A stretch of DNA of 64,000 nt from positions 124,001 to 188,000 of the forward strand of contig CANQYM010000003.1 of assembly GCA_947628085.1 (NCBI GenBank), written 5' to 3'. Both the position numbers and the translations under genes were made by a program. Below are positions 63,058 to 64,000 of this stretch, one piece after another. The notes under the pieces are model-generated. The model made no database searches. It was not told where the DNA came from and saw only the letters and a program-made list of their open reading frames with translations. Positions within the stretch are counted from its first letter, which is position 1. The number at the start of each line of letters is the position of its first letter. This stretch comes from an uncultured Clostridia bacterium (GTDB lineage Bacteria; Bacillota; Clostridia; TANB77; CAG-508).

Positions 63058-64000
63058 TTAGTATATCTTAAATATTTGAACTATTTTTCTTGCAATTTTA
63101 TATAGCGGTGTTTCCAATTCTTTTCTAGCATTTTTCAATTCTTTTCTAATTTCGATGTGTTGTGGACAATGCCTTTCACATTTTCCACATTCTACACAAT
63201 TAGATGCAGAAGAAGAATCCTTTCTCATTTCTGTACACATAAAATATTCCATCATTGCAGGCATTTTTCCATCTGAATATCTTCTATTATATGCTGCAAA
63301 AGTACCTGGTATATCTACATTTTGAGGACAAGGCATACAATATCTGCAACCTGTACAACCAACTTTCATCTTCGAATTTATTGCATCTATAACTCTTTTT
63401 AAAAGATTATTTTCTTCTTCTTTAAATTCTCCTACTTGTACTTCTGATGCTGTTTTTGCATTCTCATCTACCATTTCTATTGAATTCATTCCAGATAACA
63501 CACAAGTTACTTCTGGTTGATTCCATAGCCATCTAAAAGCCCATTCCGCTGGACTACGTTTTATTGGATAATTTTCAAAAGCTTTTTTAGCCTCGGCAGG
63601 CAATCCATTTACTAATTTACCGCCTCTTAATGGTTCCATAATAATAACAGGTATATTTTTTGAATTTGCATAATTTAAGCCTTTTCTACCTGCTTGAGAA
63701 TTCTCATCTAAGTAATTATATTGAATTTGACAGAAATCCCAATCATAAGCATCTAACAACTGACAGAACATTTCTGAATTTCCATGATAAGAAAAACCTA
63801 TTTGCTTTATTTCTCCACTTTTCTTTTTCTTTTCTATCCATTCTACAATTCCTAAGTTTTTAAGTTTTTCCCAAGTTTTCACATCTGTTAACATGTGCAT
63901 TAAATAATAATCTACATAAGTTGTACGAAGCCTTTTTAATTGCTCAGAAAAATATTTTTCTATACTATCAGATTTTTTTATTAAATAATGTGGAAGTTTA
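63058..64000 (-). CDS. aldo/keto reductase with C-terminal 4Fe-4S domain, 5' end cut by window edge
   Basis: The frame is open from the window end to the stop at 63058 (about 313 residues visible). The aldo/keto-reductase barrel shows TTYVDYYLMHM, IGFSYHGNSEMF, CQIQYNYLDENSQAG and PVIIMEPLRGGKL. The C-terminus carries two cysteine motifs, CTGCRYCMPCPQNVDIP and CVECGKCERHCPQHIEI, typical of ferredoxin-fused reductases in Clostridia. The N-terminal catalytic Asp/Tyr region lies outside the window. Confidence 0.9.
   Translation of the reverse strand, partial: KLPHYLIKKSDSIEKYFSEQLKRLRTTYVDYYLMHMLTDVKTWEKLKNLGIVEWIEKKKKSGEIKQIGFSYHGNSEMFCQLLDAYDWDFCQIQYNYLDENSQAGRKGLNYANSKNIPVIIMEPLRGGKLVNGLPAEAKKAFENYPIKRSPAEWAFRWLWNQPEVTCVLSGMNSIEMVDENAKTASEVQVGEFKEEENNLLKRVIDAINSKMKVGCTGCRYCMPCPQNVDIPGTFAAYNRRYSDGKMPAMMEYFMCTEMRKDSSSASNCVECGKCERHCPQHIEIRKELKNARKELETPLYKIARKIVQIFKIY

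Overview
The window is low-G+C, AT-rich DNA from an anaerobic, spore-forming Firmicute, most likely a gut member of the Clostridia. The evidence is spoIIE and ypeB (sporulation and germination), an oxygen-sensitive class III ribonucleotide reductase (NrdD/NrdG), ferredoxin-type and flavodoxin-type redox proteins, a bile salt hydrolase, and a Firmicutes-type type VII secretion locus. No rRNA or tRNA gene and no CRISPR array was seen. Most genes lie on the minus strand in short operons with 4-8 bp overlaps.

Layout. 1-3.3 kb: cell-wall operon (hydrolase, MurF with a membrane domain, Ddl cut by the window edge). 3.4-6.5 kb: ypeB, a structured repeat, a UgtP/MGDG-type glycosyltransferase. 6.5-8.9 kb: spoIIE with a Spo0A-type promoter. 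9.1-19.2 kb: type VII secretion region with a tandem-WXG100 protein, a GT2 glycosyltransferase, an EssC ATPase, a YukD-like protein, a coiled-coil protein and a Thr/Glu-repeat protein, plus a divergent DUF5684 membrane protein. 19.3-20.5 kb: a self-contained gene of foreign-looking composition. 20.6-25.7 kb: a MacAB-like export operon with two adaptors and a cadherin-like-domain protein. 25.9-30.2 kb: ABC exporter, DUF362 protein, flavodoxin, MBL-fold protein. 30.4-35.7 kb: a giant MMPL/RND transporter and divergent TetR regulator, bracketed by two copies of the structured repeat. 35.7-40.8 kb: cardiolipin synthase, NrdG/NrdD, a Crp/Fnr regulator. 40.8-46.2 kb: small metabolic and hypothetical genes, bile salt hydrolase, one pseudogene. 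46.3-46.7 kb: a compact convergent two-promoter module encoding a 39-residue membrane peptide and an antisense RNA, read here as a candidate type I toxin-antitoxin system. 46.7-49.5 kb: broken XRE regulator, sugar acetyltransferase, GntR/ABC operon. 49.7-53 kb: acyltransferase and a GT8::MGDG-synthase fusion glycosyltransferase. 53-57.2 kb: MarR-controlled heterodimeric ABC exporter. 57.3-61.8 kb: two-component system next to a VanY/CofE-like operon, linked by TTGTATN repeats at an 11-bp period. 61.9-64 kb: guanine-deaminase-like enzyme, membrane protein, aldo/keto reductase cut by the window edge.

Envelope building and remodelling recur throughout: MurF, Ddl, VanY, glycolipid transferases, PlsC-like protein, cardiolipin synthase and many exporters with dedicated regulators. 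The most novel-looking items are the antisense-RNA/peptide module at 46.3-46.7 kb, the three-copy hairpin element whose flanking arms differ between copies yet stay self-complementary, the apparently minimal type VII locus with a fused WXG100 pair, the GT8::MGDG-synthase fusion and the 11-bp-phased operator array. All functional calls are from reading the sequence; no database search was run.
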